Source of the DNA: Chrysoperla carnea
Taxonomy: Eukaryota; Arthropoda; Insecta; Neuroptera; Chrysopidae
NCBI RefSeq assembly: GCF_905475395.1
Contig: NC_058339.1
Location: 94,002,520 to 94,066,519, forward strand
Reading direction: 5' to 3'
Length of the DNA stretch: 64,000 nucleotides
Shown: piece by piece, positions 11,040 through 22,545 of the stretch
How positions within the stretch are numbered: the stretch's first letter is position 1
How the letters are laid out: the number at the start of each line of letters is the position of its first letter
Notes under the pieces: generated by a model
Databases searched by the model: none
What the model saw: the letters and a program-made list of their open reading frames with translations, nothing else
What the model was told of the DNA's origin: nothing
Position numbers and translations under genes: made by a program

Positions 11040-11590
11040 TCTAGATGGATGACAAACGAAACAAAAAAATTCCAAAACTGTTTTGCCGTGCATCAAATCA
11101 AACACTAAAAAATTTGTGCAAACATAACAAAGTCATTATTGGTTGGTTGTTCGAACGTTCGAGATCGATGAGAACGAAGTAGTTGATAGATTAGCCAAAA
11201 TGGGTGCATGTACTCCTCTCAACGGTTCAGAATCATTTCTTGATCAAGACCACAATAAAAGCTAAAATAAAAGAATGGATGGTATACGAGTCCCATCATT
11301 CTTAGGTAAATATTCATGGCCAAGACCGTGAAAAAGCTCTTATAAAAGGCATTTTATAGAAACGGCCTTTGGAGCGTTTGCAATTGTGGACAAATTATTT
11401 GAGAATACTTCCGCGCTATTGTACTATTGTATTGTAACTCCATAAACATATTTACAAAATCAATCTCGTGGGAATCGTAGTTGTCTGTAAATTCTTCCAT
11501 GAAGAGAAGGAAATTGGAATTCAAACTTTGTGAGAATGTTGCCAGGAATATTCTAAAGTTTATTAAAGTCAAAGGACTTCTGGAACACCT
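11040..11590 (+). pseudogene. Relic of the RNase H and 3' end of a non-LTR retrotransposon
   Basis: With several frameshifts and stops, the plus strand reads DENEVVDRLAKMGACTPL (about 11175-11225), matching the GNExADxLAxxGS segment of the RNase H domain in Jockey/I/R1-type LINEs. It is followed by GQDREKALIKG and a KRPLERLQLWTNYLRIL-like stretch, which correspond to the conserved C-terminal region after RNase H. Badly decayed and inactive. Confidence 0.55.
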
Positions 11591-13700
11591 TTGAAGTAAA
11601 GAGGCTAAACATGTATGAGAAGAATAGAAAAACTACCTTTGAAGCGAAGTAGTTACACTGTACGCAAGTACGAGAAGAATAGAAGAACTAGTATGCGATG
11701 TCTTGTATAGTTATATATCTTCTATTTATGTTTACAAACCATCCTGTCCCTTGGCACGATATGATATCATTAGTTTACATTTAGTCCTTTCGCGGAATGG
11801 TGAAAGGGACATATTCGTAACCAGCGATCTAAAAACCTTCAAGTAGCATCTCAATTTGCCGCGCAACGCTCCTCAGAAGTTCGAGTATGGCCTCGCCTAA
11901 TTACCCGTAATTATTTCCATAATTATCAGAAATAGAGCAATACTTCATGAGACAGTTTTGTCAGCCACTTTTATGGCTGAAATTGATAGTTTCCGAGTTA
12001 CAGCGATTTAAACAATTAAATTGTTAATAATATTTTTTGCACCATTTTACGTAATATCTACGCATATATTCGTAATCGGAGACCTAAAAACCTTCAGAAA
12101 ACATTGTGTCTACTGATCCCGGTTTTACTTTCTACGAAACACCCTATCTCCCTTATGTACTAATTGTATAAATGTAGATTGTAGATTGATGGCATCATAT
12201 CGTACCAATTATTATGACAATATACAGAAACGGAGGGGTAATTTCCAAGCTAATTGGAAGTGAAAATTTTAGAACAAAAAATAAATAAATACATAAATAA
12301 GTACTGAATTATTCATATTCTTTTGACTTAAAATGGTATTGAATTCCCTTCACCTTTATTATTGAAGGAAAAAAACTTCTAATTATGGAGTTCCACAAAG
12401 TAAAGCTCTCTACAATTTATTATTAGTACCTGGATGATCGAGCTTTACTTTGTATTTTTGGAGTTAAAAAGGCACAAATTTTATCATTAATATTAAAACC
12501 ATTTAAAATGTCTCCACAGAAATACCAATTTGAATGCCCCGATTTATTTCATCGCCAATAGATGTCAGGAAGAGTCATATTTTGCGGTGAATGTTTCAGT
12601 TTTTCCTGAAAACATGGATAAAATGACGTTTTCTAAAAATGAAACCTAACTAGATCGATTTGTAGCTCCCAAAACTCCCTACATACTAATTTTCATAAAA
12701 ATCGTTGGAGCCGTTTCCGAGATTGCCGTAGATACTGGTTTGTTTAATTTACATCTTTGCATAGTACATCTTCCACGAGTTGGAGAAAGTACGTATGTAT
12801 ACATTAACCAATGCATACAAAAAAAAGGTGTTATATGGAGCAGTTGAATCATCGTATGGCTTAAAGGGAACCGAAGCTACAACACTAGCAAGCAATACAT
12901 GACACCTATAACAGTGCTTTCTTATATGCATTGCTTAACGCATGTACTCTGTCATACTCATGGCAGATGTCTACGGCAAGATATAAACTAAACATAGTGC
13001 ATACATGGTTCTTGGTCTGGCTAAGGCAAGAGCTGCCAAACCAATACTTGATTTATTAGTTTTGGGAAAGGTTAGTGCCAAAGATTGTCGCAAAAATTAC
13101 TTAATCAAGGCATGGTTTATTTGAGTTGGACAATGACTGGCAAGCAATTAAGACTTCATTTATTAGTTTTGACCAATGTTTGAGTAAAACCTGGTAAACT
13201 GAGGCTTGTTTGATTAGATTCCGTTGAGCCGAATGAGAGACGATAACCCACACTTGATTCGATCGTCAAGTTTGGCATTCCGTACTTGAGTAGTTGAACG
13301 GACTCATTACACAAATACAACTTGATTGATACGAACCACAAACTTTAAAATACAAGTGAACAATTAATGACAAGTATACCTAGTGAACAAACATAATTCA
13401 TCTATGTTGTCAGTTTGATTGTTTCCAAGTATGGTTTTACTTTTTGCAAACATATTATAATCTCATCCTTTGCACTAATTATTGCATTTTAATAAAATAA
13501 TTATTTAATAATTTATAATAAGAATCATAGGGCATGTGTTACGAATAATAATCAGGATTTTGGGCGGGAAAAGAAATGTCAAACATACCTAACATTTTAT
13601 ATATAAATAAAAATAAGTAATAATACAAAATTTCAAATTACGTATTATTTTTAAAATGAATATTTAAAAATTTTTGCTTGTGAATTATATCGGTGATAAT
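11591..13700. other. Gene-poor spacer with LINE tail debris
   Basis: The stretch near 12655-12730 (CCCTACATACTAATTTTCAT, then AATCGTTGGAGCCGTTTCC) is the kind of sequence found in 3' regions of insect LINEs. A short block ending ACCTAAAAACCTTCA occurs twice, at about 11820 and 12080. Two near-identical GAGAAGAATAGAA stretches lie at 11618 and 11671. No gene seen; the last about 150 bases should contain the promoter of the gene at 13701. Confidence 0.4.
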
Positions 13701-16700
13701 ATGAAGAAGGTATGTTCACAAACAAATATAATATAATTTTTAATGATTCTTAATTCAAAATGTTTATTTTTTTTTTAGACGGGTATATTAGTTATAAATG
13801 AAACAGCATTTATTATTGATGATGGACTCACGTTTATTGGAAGAGATCCCGTTACTTGTTCAATAATTTTGGCTAATGTTGTAAGTTTATTACATTATAT
13901 AATTAACTATAGATCCTTACCATATTCGATCAAGCACTTTTATCCGAAAAAAATAGAATGGCAGAATGAGAATACAGTCTGCTTATTTAAATATGTACTC
14001 AAAATAGAAATACAGTGAAACTTGGTTAAGTGAGACCTGGATAAGTAAGACCTACATAACTGGAACTCATGCTGAGGTTCCAACACTATGTCACTGAATT
14101 ATCTTTGTTAGTAGGACGTAGCAAACCTTTATATCTGAGATTCTACCCGCAAATTCCGCACTTAACTAATTTTGAGCCTCAATGACCTTCAGTTTTAATT
14201 TTGCTTTACATTTATACGGATGTTTATTTGAAATGCCGAAACGAAGGCTCGAGTCGATATCAGAACGTAAAAATTGAAGTTAATATCCGTTTATGAAAGT
14301 GGAAAGGCACGCGATGAAGTCTGTGTCGAATTTAATGTCCCAAAATCTACTTTTGTAGAATAATTCAGAATAAAGATAAAATTCAGAATATTTCATTATT
14401 TTGGTCTTTACTCAAAACTATTGCAAGTTTATTGAAATGCTTGACTACATAACACTATTAAATTATCAATTTATCCAGTTTTTACATTCCATCAAAAATT
14501 CGTAGGCTTAACATAGTAAAGCAAATTTTTTTAGTCCGATATATTGCAAATTATAAAATTTTATTTTAATATTTAACATAGTCAGTGCCGGATTTACCTC
14601 TGACGGGGCCCCAAGCAACCTCAGGTTTTTGGGGCCCTCATTGTAAAATACCCCCCCCCCCCATTATTTCAAAATAATGAATAACTAGTTAATTTTGCAT
14701 AATCAATATATTTTACAGTTAACTTATAATTTACTATCTAAATTACAACTTTTTTCTACTTTTCTCAGTCGCAAATTGATGAATGACATCATCAAAGTCA
14801 AGTTTTTCAAGGTTGTCTTTTTCGATAAACAGTAAGCCTAAATCACTTAACTTTTTCTTGACACATCGGTAAATAATTTTTGACGCGTTTTAATGCGCTG
14901 AACGATCTCTCCCCTGTACTGTTAACTATCGGTATTGTAAGGAATAGCCTGATGAGGCATTCAACATTTGGAAACGCTGAAAACAGTTCATCCTTGAAAA
15001 TGATTTGGTACAATATATATATTGTTGACATGGATTTTTTCTTTTTTTCATGTGTTTTTTTTGTGTTTTCAAAATTTTCCATTTTTTGGGGCCCCTGTCC
15101 AAGCGGGGCCCCAAGCAATTGCTTCCTTTGCTTCCCGGTAAATCCAACACTGAACATAGTTGCTTTTGAGGGCGATTATAGGCTGTCCTACAATTTTTCG
15201 ATAAGTTCCATTTTTATGGTACGATTTGTCTGACCTCAAAATAGGCTTTTGCTAAATCTCATTCGAACATTCTCTTGAGCATGTCAGCGAACATTTTCTT
15301 GAGATCTGAGAAAAGGAAAACGTCGGTAGGGGCCAGATCTAAAAAAAAAAGTGGATGCGAAAGCAATTCGAAGCCCAACTCATGCAATTTTGCCATGATG
15401 AAACAGAAAGTTGCTTCACTGAAATGATATTTCTCACAAACTAATATCTATCATCTAGTGAAGCCACGAACTTATCAATGTTGTGTAAAGGGCTGGGTAC
15501 ATTATTTTTGCCCTTTGCGGCAAAATAGCTAGATCGGGCCCTGCAATCACCCACGCCAAGTCTGCCTTTTATCATTATTATATCGGACTGTAACGTTAAA
15601 ATTAATACAAAAATTATATTCCAGACAATTTCAAAACAGCATGCACTCGCAATTAAAATTAACGATAATTTCTACATTTCGGATTTACAATCCTCTAATG
15701 GAACAAAATTAGAAGAAGTATCACTACAACCACGTTTTTGCTATGAGATAATTGATAATGCAACGCTTACATTCGGCGATGTTAAGTGTAAATTTATTAT
15801 ACAAGAATACAATGCTATATTTAAAACACCAACAGCATTATCGAAAAAATCAGCCGCGTCATCGAAAGTATCATTAAATACAACGAAACTTCCACATCTA
15901 TCAACAAACATTCATAAATTACCGACACAATTAGAAGCCATCTTCCAAGATTGTACTCAACAAATACTCGATAAATCTGTTGAAGAAACACAAATTCTTG
16001 AATCATTGATTATAGAAACACCGAACATATCAAAAATTCGATCGAATATTTCGAGAACTAAAAATAAAGATGATTTTATAATACCTGAAACTCAATCCGA
16101 AAATTTCTATCAGGAAACACAAAAACATTATGAAATTGATGAATCAAATAATTCGAATATTTCGAGAACTAAAAATAAAGATGATTTTATAATACCTGAA
16201 ACTCAATCCGAAAATTCCTATCAGGAAACACAAAAACATTATGAAATTGATGAATCAAATAATTCGGATCAATTTGAGTTGTCTAATCTTGAGATTTCAG
16301 ACACACAAATGGCTGAAGTTCATGATTCTATAATTCAATCACCATCAAAACATAAAAATTTTATTTCAAAACGGAAACAAAGTGACAAAATTCATAATTT
16401 AGAAACACAAAATATTAATGAAGCAGAAACTCAATTAGAATTCGATTCACCAAAAGCATCGAATACACGTAATTTACCGACACAAAATTTAGCTTCCAGT
16501 GCGTCTTCGAAAACATTAAACATTTATGAAATGGAAACACAGCAATTTGAGGAAACTTCACCTTCAAGTAAGAAACATCTTCATGAAGCTGAAACTCAAG
16601 TGGATACACCACAGTTTAGAAAACCTCAAAAACCTTCTTCGGCTAATAGAAATATTTATGAAGCTGAAACTCAAGTGGATATTGAACAGTTTGAAGAACC

Positions 16701-19700
16701 TCAAAAACCCTCTTCGCCTGATAGAAATATTTATGAAGCTGAAACTCAAGTGGATATTGAACAGTTCGAAAAACCTCAAAAACCTTCTTCGCATAATAAA
16801 AATATTTATGAAGCTGAAACTCAAGTGGATACACAACAGTTTAAAAAATCTCAAAAACCCTCTTCGCCTAGTCGAAATATTTATGAAGCTGAAACTCAAG
16901 TGGATACAGAACAATTTGAAAAACCTCATAAACCTTCTTCGCATAATAGAAATATCTATGAAGCTGAAACTCAAATTTTAAATTCTGAAATTGAAATTCC
17001 AAAAATAAAAATAATTTCTGCTACTGATTCAGATTTAACATCCAGTAAAAATTCTGAGACTCAATTGTTAGAAGATAGAATAGATCTGAATAGTGGAGAA
17101 CCTCATGCTGAGAATGAAAATTTAATTGAGACACAGTTTGAATTCGATGCCGAACCAAATATTGAAACACCGAAATTAAAGCAAGTTGAAACAACCCACA
17201 TGGAAGAAAAAAGTGAGGAAATAAGAGATGTAAAACGAGTAATTGGAAAAAATCGGGCAATAAATTTCACGCAAGACAATTCACAAATAATAGAAAGTCA
17301 ATCTGAGCCAGAAATGCCCGGAATGAAAAAACATGTAATCGGAAATTCAAAACCTATAAATTTCACTGAATCACCAACAGTTCAAATTGATCTCAATGAG
17401 ACACAATTTGATGAATTTAATATACCTGAGATACAAAAACAACCCAAAAAATCCCTTAATTCAAGCTCATTTTTCTCTGATTCCGATTCAAGTTTGAATA
17501 GTTCATTTAATTCAAGTATTATTCGTAATATAATAAAAATTTTGGAACCAGCTAGTAAGAATACTTCGAATACTTCAACCCTAAATCGAAGCTCAGTAGA
17601 AGATCGATCGGGAAGTTTCGTAAGTCATAAAATCAATAAAAGTGTTGAAACTGTTCCAAATGATGTCTTTGTTGAAATTGAATCAAACTCAGTCTCGAAT
17701 TGTTTAAATGATAACATTTCGAATACGTCTGTTCAACATAAAGCTTTTTATAAAACGAAAACAGTCAACAAAGTTGTAGAAGAATTAAAAGATAACGAAA
17801 TATCTTTAACGGATACACCAAAATCTACTCCAAGTACATCCAAAACTGTGGAAAACTTTGATACTATCAAGAAACCAAATTTAGATATTGATAATATGTT
17901 GGATGATTCAACATCTCAGCCAAGTGTTTCTAAATCGTCTAACACCGTTGAAACTGATGATATTTTCGATATTCCAACACAGGCTTTAGAAACAGGTACA
18001 AATATTTCACCAAATAAACAAGCCAAGAAAACATCGCAGCCTGGTGTTTCTAAATCGTCTAAAACGGTTAATACTGATGATATTTTCGATATTCCAACAC
18101 AGGCTTTGGAAACAGGTACAAACATTTCACCAAATAAACAAGGCAAGAAAACATCACAACCAGGTGTTTCTAAATCGTCTAACACCGTTGAAACCAATGA
18201 TATTTTTGATATTCCAACACAGACTTTGGAAACCGGTACAAACATTTCATCAAATAAACAAGCCAAGAAAACATCACAGCCAGGTTTTTCTACAGCATCT
18301 AATACCGTTGAAACCAATGATATTTTTGATGTTCCAACACAAGCTTTTGAAACCGTTAAAAAGAATTCACCAAAAGCATTTGATACCAACATAAGTCAGT
18401 TATCAGAAAAATTATTGCATGATGAAGATTTAGAAAATATTTTAAATAATGATCCAAAAACTCCTGAAATGTGTAATTTAGCAGCAAGTTCGAGTACAGG
18501 CAATTTATCAATTAATAAAAAACCGGCGAAACAGCGTACACGTAAACCTTCTGAAAGTTCAACCAGAAAAATGACACGAAAAGATTCTGATAACGATAAC
18601 AAAGTGTTAGAACGATTGGAAATGGTTGTAATGGCTTTAAAAGAGGTAATTAATACAAAAATTAACGATAAAAATCAATCTGATCGAGCTGACGTAGGTC
18701 AAACGTCATCAAATCGACCAACACGTAACTCACGGAAACGAAGTGATGCTGCTACTGAAACTTTGGAGAGAAAAAAACGAAAAACCTCAAATAATAAACA
18801 AAAATTGGTTGAGGTAAATAATAATACAAATAATGAAAAACTAATAAATAAACAAAAATCTGAGGAAGTTATTAAATTAACACGTAAAACAACTAATCAA
18901 CAAGCAACGGATAGTACACATGATCCAACTGTTGAAGTCAGTTCAACTAGACCAGTTCGAAAATCTAAAACACCATTCAAGTTCAGAATGGATTCGCAAT
19001 CTGAAGAAAGTTGTGTAGAGAGATCTTCTAGAAAACGAGGCCATCCGCTAGTCCCTGAACAATCGTCTTCAGAAAGTATTGATAGTGCCATATCATCAAA
19101 AATACAAAAATTGGGAACGGTATGTATTTAACACAAAACATATTTAATAAACGGTTTTCCGTTAAGATTTTCCCAGCTTTAAACTTAAATTAAGTATCTC
19201 AAGTTGACTTTAAAATATCTTTGAATTAGTAGGCTAATCAAATTAAAATTTTTCGAAGAATTAATTTCCAGCAGGTTAGAAATCGTTTTAATACCTTTAT
19301 TTGATCCTAAAAGCGTGTAATCCGAGTTTGCGCAATTGCAGGAAATTTGCATAACTTTTAGGAGCCAAATAATTGCGAAATGTTTGCTCTATTTTTAACC
19401 GACTTCAAATAAAAAAAGATGAGGTTATCAATTCAACTGTATTTTGTTTTTTTTTTAATGTGTGTTACCTCAGAACTTTCGACTGGGTGAACCGATTTTG
19501 ATGATTCTTGATCTATTTGAAAGCTGGTGCTTTCCGTGTGGTCCCATTTCAATTTGGTCTAGTTCTGACTACGGCATCCATGAGAAAACCATAAAAGTAT
19601 TTAATTTGCATTAAATATGCACGACAAGAGGACGAAAAACTCAATATCACGCCAACCGATTTCGATGATTCTTTTTTTAGTGAAAAATTAGTGTACTTCA

Positions 19701-22545
19701 GATTCAAGAAAATCACAAAATAAAAAAAAAACTTTTAACAAAAAGAAAAACTATTCAAAAACAAATTAATATGTACTAAAAAGTAAAAAAATAACAATGA
19801 TAGAATGTAGATAAAATTATTTTTATTTTTGGAGTCAGTGTCAGCCAAACTAATGTAACAAACTGTTCTGTCGGAGTTGTTTTCTTGGTTGAAACCGACT
19901 CCAAAAATAACAACAATTTTAACTACATTATATTATTGTTATTTTTTTTAGTGCATATTAATTTGTTTTGGAAAAGTTTTTCTTTTGAAGTCGGTTTTCT
20001 TTTTGTTAAAAGTTTTTTTTATTAGTTTTTTGCTTGTAGCTAGAACGGTACGTCCGACGGAAAATGACATTCCATTCAATATTAAAGAGAATTAAATTTT
20101 ACGTCGAATGAACATTTAAAAGAGAGGTATCACAAAGTAAGAAGTGCTATATGAAATTTCAAAGCTGGGTTGAGTGGGTATGAAGAAATAAAACCTAAAA
20201 TTTTCTAGGTACCATTTAAACTTTCCCGTCGATACCTAAATCGACGTGTTTTCACTCAAAAAAATAATCACATCAGGTCAAGAGTTTTTAAGGGTGAATA
20301 CTTTTGAAATGATCACACTGTATAATAATAATCATAAGCCTATTTTTTTTCCAATAATTGGGCAAAGGCCTCCCCCTTTTAAGACCAATCTGCTCTGTTT
20401 TGTGCAGTTCTATAAAGCCTTGACCAGCTGCCTTTGAAAAAAGCGATCAGATCGTCGTTTCAACGTTTGTATTATCGACCTTTTTTTCTGATACAGTTAT
20501 ACGGCATCCAAATTGTACATCGTTTAGCCCATTTATTGTCGGTTTGTCTAAAAATGTATCCCGCCCAACGCCACTTCAAAGCTCGAACACTCACCGCACC
20601 GTCTCTGATTTTTGTTTTTTATCTTATGTCCACGCAACAAACTCTGTGTTTTAGCTGAATTTTAAAAAAGTTTCTTTCAATTTTACGTTGATATACTTTT
20701 AACTTATAACTTTGACGAGCGGTAAGTGCACTGTTTTGCAGTCCGTAGGTCAGAACCGGGATCACACTATATTAATCAATAAACTGGACTCTTTAATTTT
20801 CTGACGTAAATAAAGTTTATTCGACTCGGATAATACACAACTTATTTAATTTATGTTTAAAGTTTTAATACTCTTAATGGGAAAAACGTTAATTTAACAC
20901 AACAATTATTTGTAAAATGATATCAAATTTATATGGATTAATTGTGTGGTTTTCCCTAAAAAAATAGAACCTTTTTTCCCTAAAACAGTTCATTAGTATT
21001 TCCATAAAATAGTTGATGATTTTAGTTTTAAGATAATAATTTTTATTGCAGAATTGCAAACCAACGAGGAGTAAGTTCCAGGTTATATTTACCATATTTC
21101 GTGATGGAGAACAAGAACAAACCGTTAAAAAATTAGGTAATTTGTAATAAAACAATTTGAAACATTCTTATAATTCGCATTTACTTACTTTTTATTTCGC
21201 AGGGGGTAAATTAGTCAAGAAATCTAAGGATGCTAATGTTTTAGTGACCAATCAAATTTCACGATCGGTGAAACTATTAAACGCAATATCTCAAGGCATA
21301 CCAATCGTTTCGCCTCGATGGCTTGATGTTTGTAAACATGCAAAGAATTTTGTTGGTTAGTAAAATAATTCAAAAATAATTATCGTAATGGAATTAACAA
21401 CGGTAAATCTTTGTTTTAGATCCTTGGGATTATCTTTTAGATGATTTAGAAGCAGAAAAAAGATTTAAGTTTCGTTTAAAAGATTCTTTAAATATTGCCA
21501 AAGAAAATGGTTTGCTTTTCCAAGGATATAAGGCTTTACTCACAAAATCTATTCCAACGGATTTGAAAGGTAAGTTAGCCTTAACAAAACAAACAAGACA
21601 AAATAGAACGTTTTATATATTTGAAACATTCGATAAAGTAGAAGACAAAAACGAAATACGTTTTCTCCCAAAAGATCTACAAATATAGTTTTTGCGGATG
21701 TCTGAAAATGCAAGATAATAGCAATTGATGCACCAAAGCTCCAAATACCATTTGCAATGGCGAATTTAAGGAAAAAGACTTAGTGGGCAAAATCTATAGC
21801 TTGGTGCCCTTTTATACAAATTTGTCTTTTGCCCCTTTTTTAGCCTTCGTTAATAGACTTGGTGCCCCCTTGTGGTGCCCTTTTATACAAATTTGTCTTT
21901 TCCCCCCTTTTGATGATTGATTTTGTAACAGCATTATGGGTGTAAAAAGTCGGTTAAAATCAGCTACTTTTGTCAAAATCATAAAAGAATCAATCAAAAT
22001 TCGAAAACTGTTCGATTTTCTTATATCCACTTTCCAAAATTAGCTACTTTTGTCAAAATCATTAAAATAGATTTGCAACACTATATTAGGACTCCAGTAA
22101 ACACGACGTCATTTCATGCTTCTCAACTCTATTAAATATAGTAAGTCTATTGAGTGGAAATTCAACAAAACTCAAAAACTTCGATTTTCTTATATCCACT
22201 TTCCAAAATTAGCTACTTTTATCAGATGAATTATCTCAATTAAATAATAAGTCTGTTATGTGGAAAAACAAAACTCGAAAACCGTTCGATGTTCGTCCAT
22301 AAATGTGGACGTAAAAACATATTTATTTACAATATTTATGTATTTTAGATATTCTTCAAAACGCTGGCGCTAAATGTATCAGTTCTTGGCCAAAAAAGGC
22401 AACGGATAAACATATTATTGTATCATCTATGGAAGATAAATCTCAGTGGCCAAAGCAATCAAAAGTGATAATTGTGTCAGCAGAAGCAATATTTTCTGCA
22501 GTAGTACTACAAAAAATCGATTTAAAAAATTATTTGTTGGTTTAA
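13701..22545 (+). CDS. MDC1/mutator-2-like DNA-damage mediator: FHA, TQ-repeat body, two BRCT domains; seven exons
   Basis: Exons 13701-13709, 13779-13880, 15625-19119, 21052-21136, 21203-21355, 21420-21569 and 22349-22545 all have GT/AG borders and join in phase to about 1396 residues. Residues 3-90 form an FHA domain (phosphothreonine binding): FIGRDPVTCSIIL, TISKQHALAI, ISDLQSSNGTKL. The huge third exon (residues 38-1202) is disordered, Ser/Thr/Asn-rich and holds more than 20 TQ sites, the ATM/ATR target dipeptide, many in tandem peptide repeats. Its end is basic (SRKRSDA, LERKKRKTSNNKQK). Residues 1203-1396 are two BRCT repeats: KKLGGKLVKKSKDANVLV, IPIVSPRWLDVC, then ILQNAGAKCISSWP and VIIVSAEAIFSAVV. 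This order is that of MDC1 and insect mutator-2, nuclear scaffolds that bind phosphorylated H2A tails. The micro-exon start (ATG plus two codons) is the weakest part. Confidence 0.85.
14013..14390 (+). mobile_element. pogo/Tigger-type transposon 5' fragment in intron 2 of the MDC1-like gene
   Basis: Begins with CAGTGAAACTTGGTTAAG, the usual terminus of pogo-type elements. An ATG at 14233 opens MPKRRLESISERK. After a one-base frameshift it continues KLKLISVYESGKARDEV and CVEFNVPKSTFVE, a CENP-B/Psq-type helix-turn-helix. It stops there, so only the N-terminal DNA-binding part remains. Confidence 0.7.
14583..15152. mobile_element. Non-autonomous hAT element with perfect 8-bp target duplication
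   Basis: The ends are CAGTGCCGGATTTACC and the near inverse GGTAAATCCAACACTG. The element is flanked by AACATAGT on both sides (14575-14582, 15153-15160), the 8-bp duplication of hAT elements. Minus-strand frames keep part of the hAT C-terminal dimerisation region (FPNVECLIRLFLTIPI, TGERSFSALKRVKNYL). It also has mirrored GGGGCCCC tracts near both ends and a C12-14 run at 14650. Most of the transposase is deleted. Confidence 0.9.
15165..15425 (-). pseudogene. mariner transposase C-terminal relic
   Basis: The minus strand reads AKLHELGFELLSHP, then DLAPTDVFLFSDLKKMFAD and AYFEVRQIVP, with one or more stops. It corresponds to the mariner segment LGxELLxHPPYSPDLAPSDYxLF, which holds the third catalytic Asp. 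Only the end of the gene remains, directly beside the hAT insertion. Confidence 0.7.
16042..16265 (+). repeat. Two-copy 111-bp in-frame repeat in the MDC1-like gene
   Basis: Two nearly identical 37-residue units, each with SRTKNKDDFIIPETQSE followed by YQETQKHYEIDESNN. Each unit contributes two TQ sites. The near identity at DNA level shows a recent duplication. Confidence 0.9.
16520..16977 (+). repeat. Tandem about 25-residue repeats with core EAETQVD in the MDC1-like gene
   Basis: Seven or so consecutive units of about 75 bp, each reading NIYEAETQVD, then a Q-F-pair and KPQKPSS. They place an AETQ site at regular spacing over residues about 336-488. The DNA is conserved as well as the protein, which points to recent expansion of a coding minisatellite. 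Confidence 0.92.
17913..18370 (+). repeat. Four tandem about 38-residue repeats with core DIFDIPTQALETG in the MDC1-like gene
   Basis: Four units of about 114-120 bp, each with QPGVSKSSNTVET, then DIFDIPTQALETG and ISPNKQ. The DIFDxPTQ core, an acidic stretch before a TQ, resembles the phospho-dependent FHA-ligand or kinase sites of MDC1-family proteins. The last copy is the most diverged. Confidence 0.92.
19120..21051. other. Intron 3 of the MDC1-like gene, with transposon relics
   Basis: Contains an element bounded by inverted AACCGACTTCAA (19399) and TTGAAGTCGGTTTT (about 19985). At 20330-20660 is a stretch with TTGGGCAAAGGCCTCCCCC-like and CGCCCAACGCCACTTCAA-like sequences, common in insect LINE-derived repeats. 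No exon with family similarity was seen between them. Confidence 0.5.
19397..20005. repeat. Inverted-repeat-bounded element in intron 3
   Basis: Ends AACCGACTTCAA and its inverse TTGAAGTCGGTT. An internal AACCGACTCCAAAAATAA near 19892 is a further related copy. Inside, the text GGTGAACCGATTTTGATGAT is typical of repeat families spread through insect genomes. No open frame. Confidence 0.45.
21590..22330. other. Intron 6 of the MDC1-like gene, with local duplications
   Basis: A block with TGGTGCCCTTTTATACAAAT occurs twice (21800, 21871), and a block with CTTATATCCACTTTCCAAAA occurs twice (22019, 22190). These look like pieces of one decayed repeat. No coding pattern. Confidence 0.5.

Noticed and set aside
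11354-11572. 72-codon minus-strand frame
   Set aside because: It is antisense to the LINE RNase H-end relic, which better explains the sequence.
8764-13700. tRNA or rRNA genes
   Set aside because: I looked for A/B-box pairs with cloverleaf potential and for conserved rRNA words, here and through the window, and saw none; a covariance-model scan would be decisive.
16564-16974. Minus-strand repeated frame (LSFSFINIS units)
   Set aside because: Antisense shadow of the EAETQVD repeats in the MDC1-like gene.
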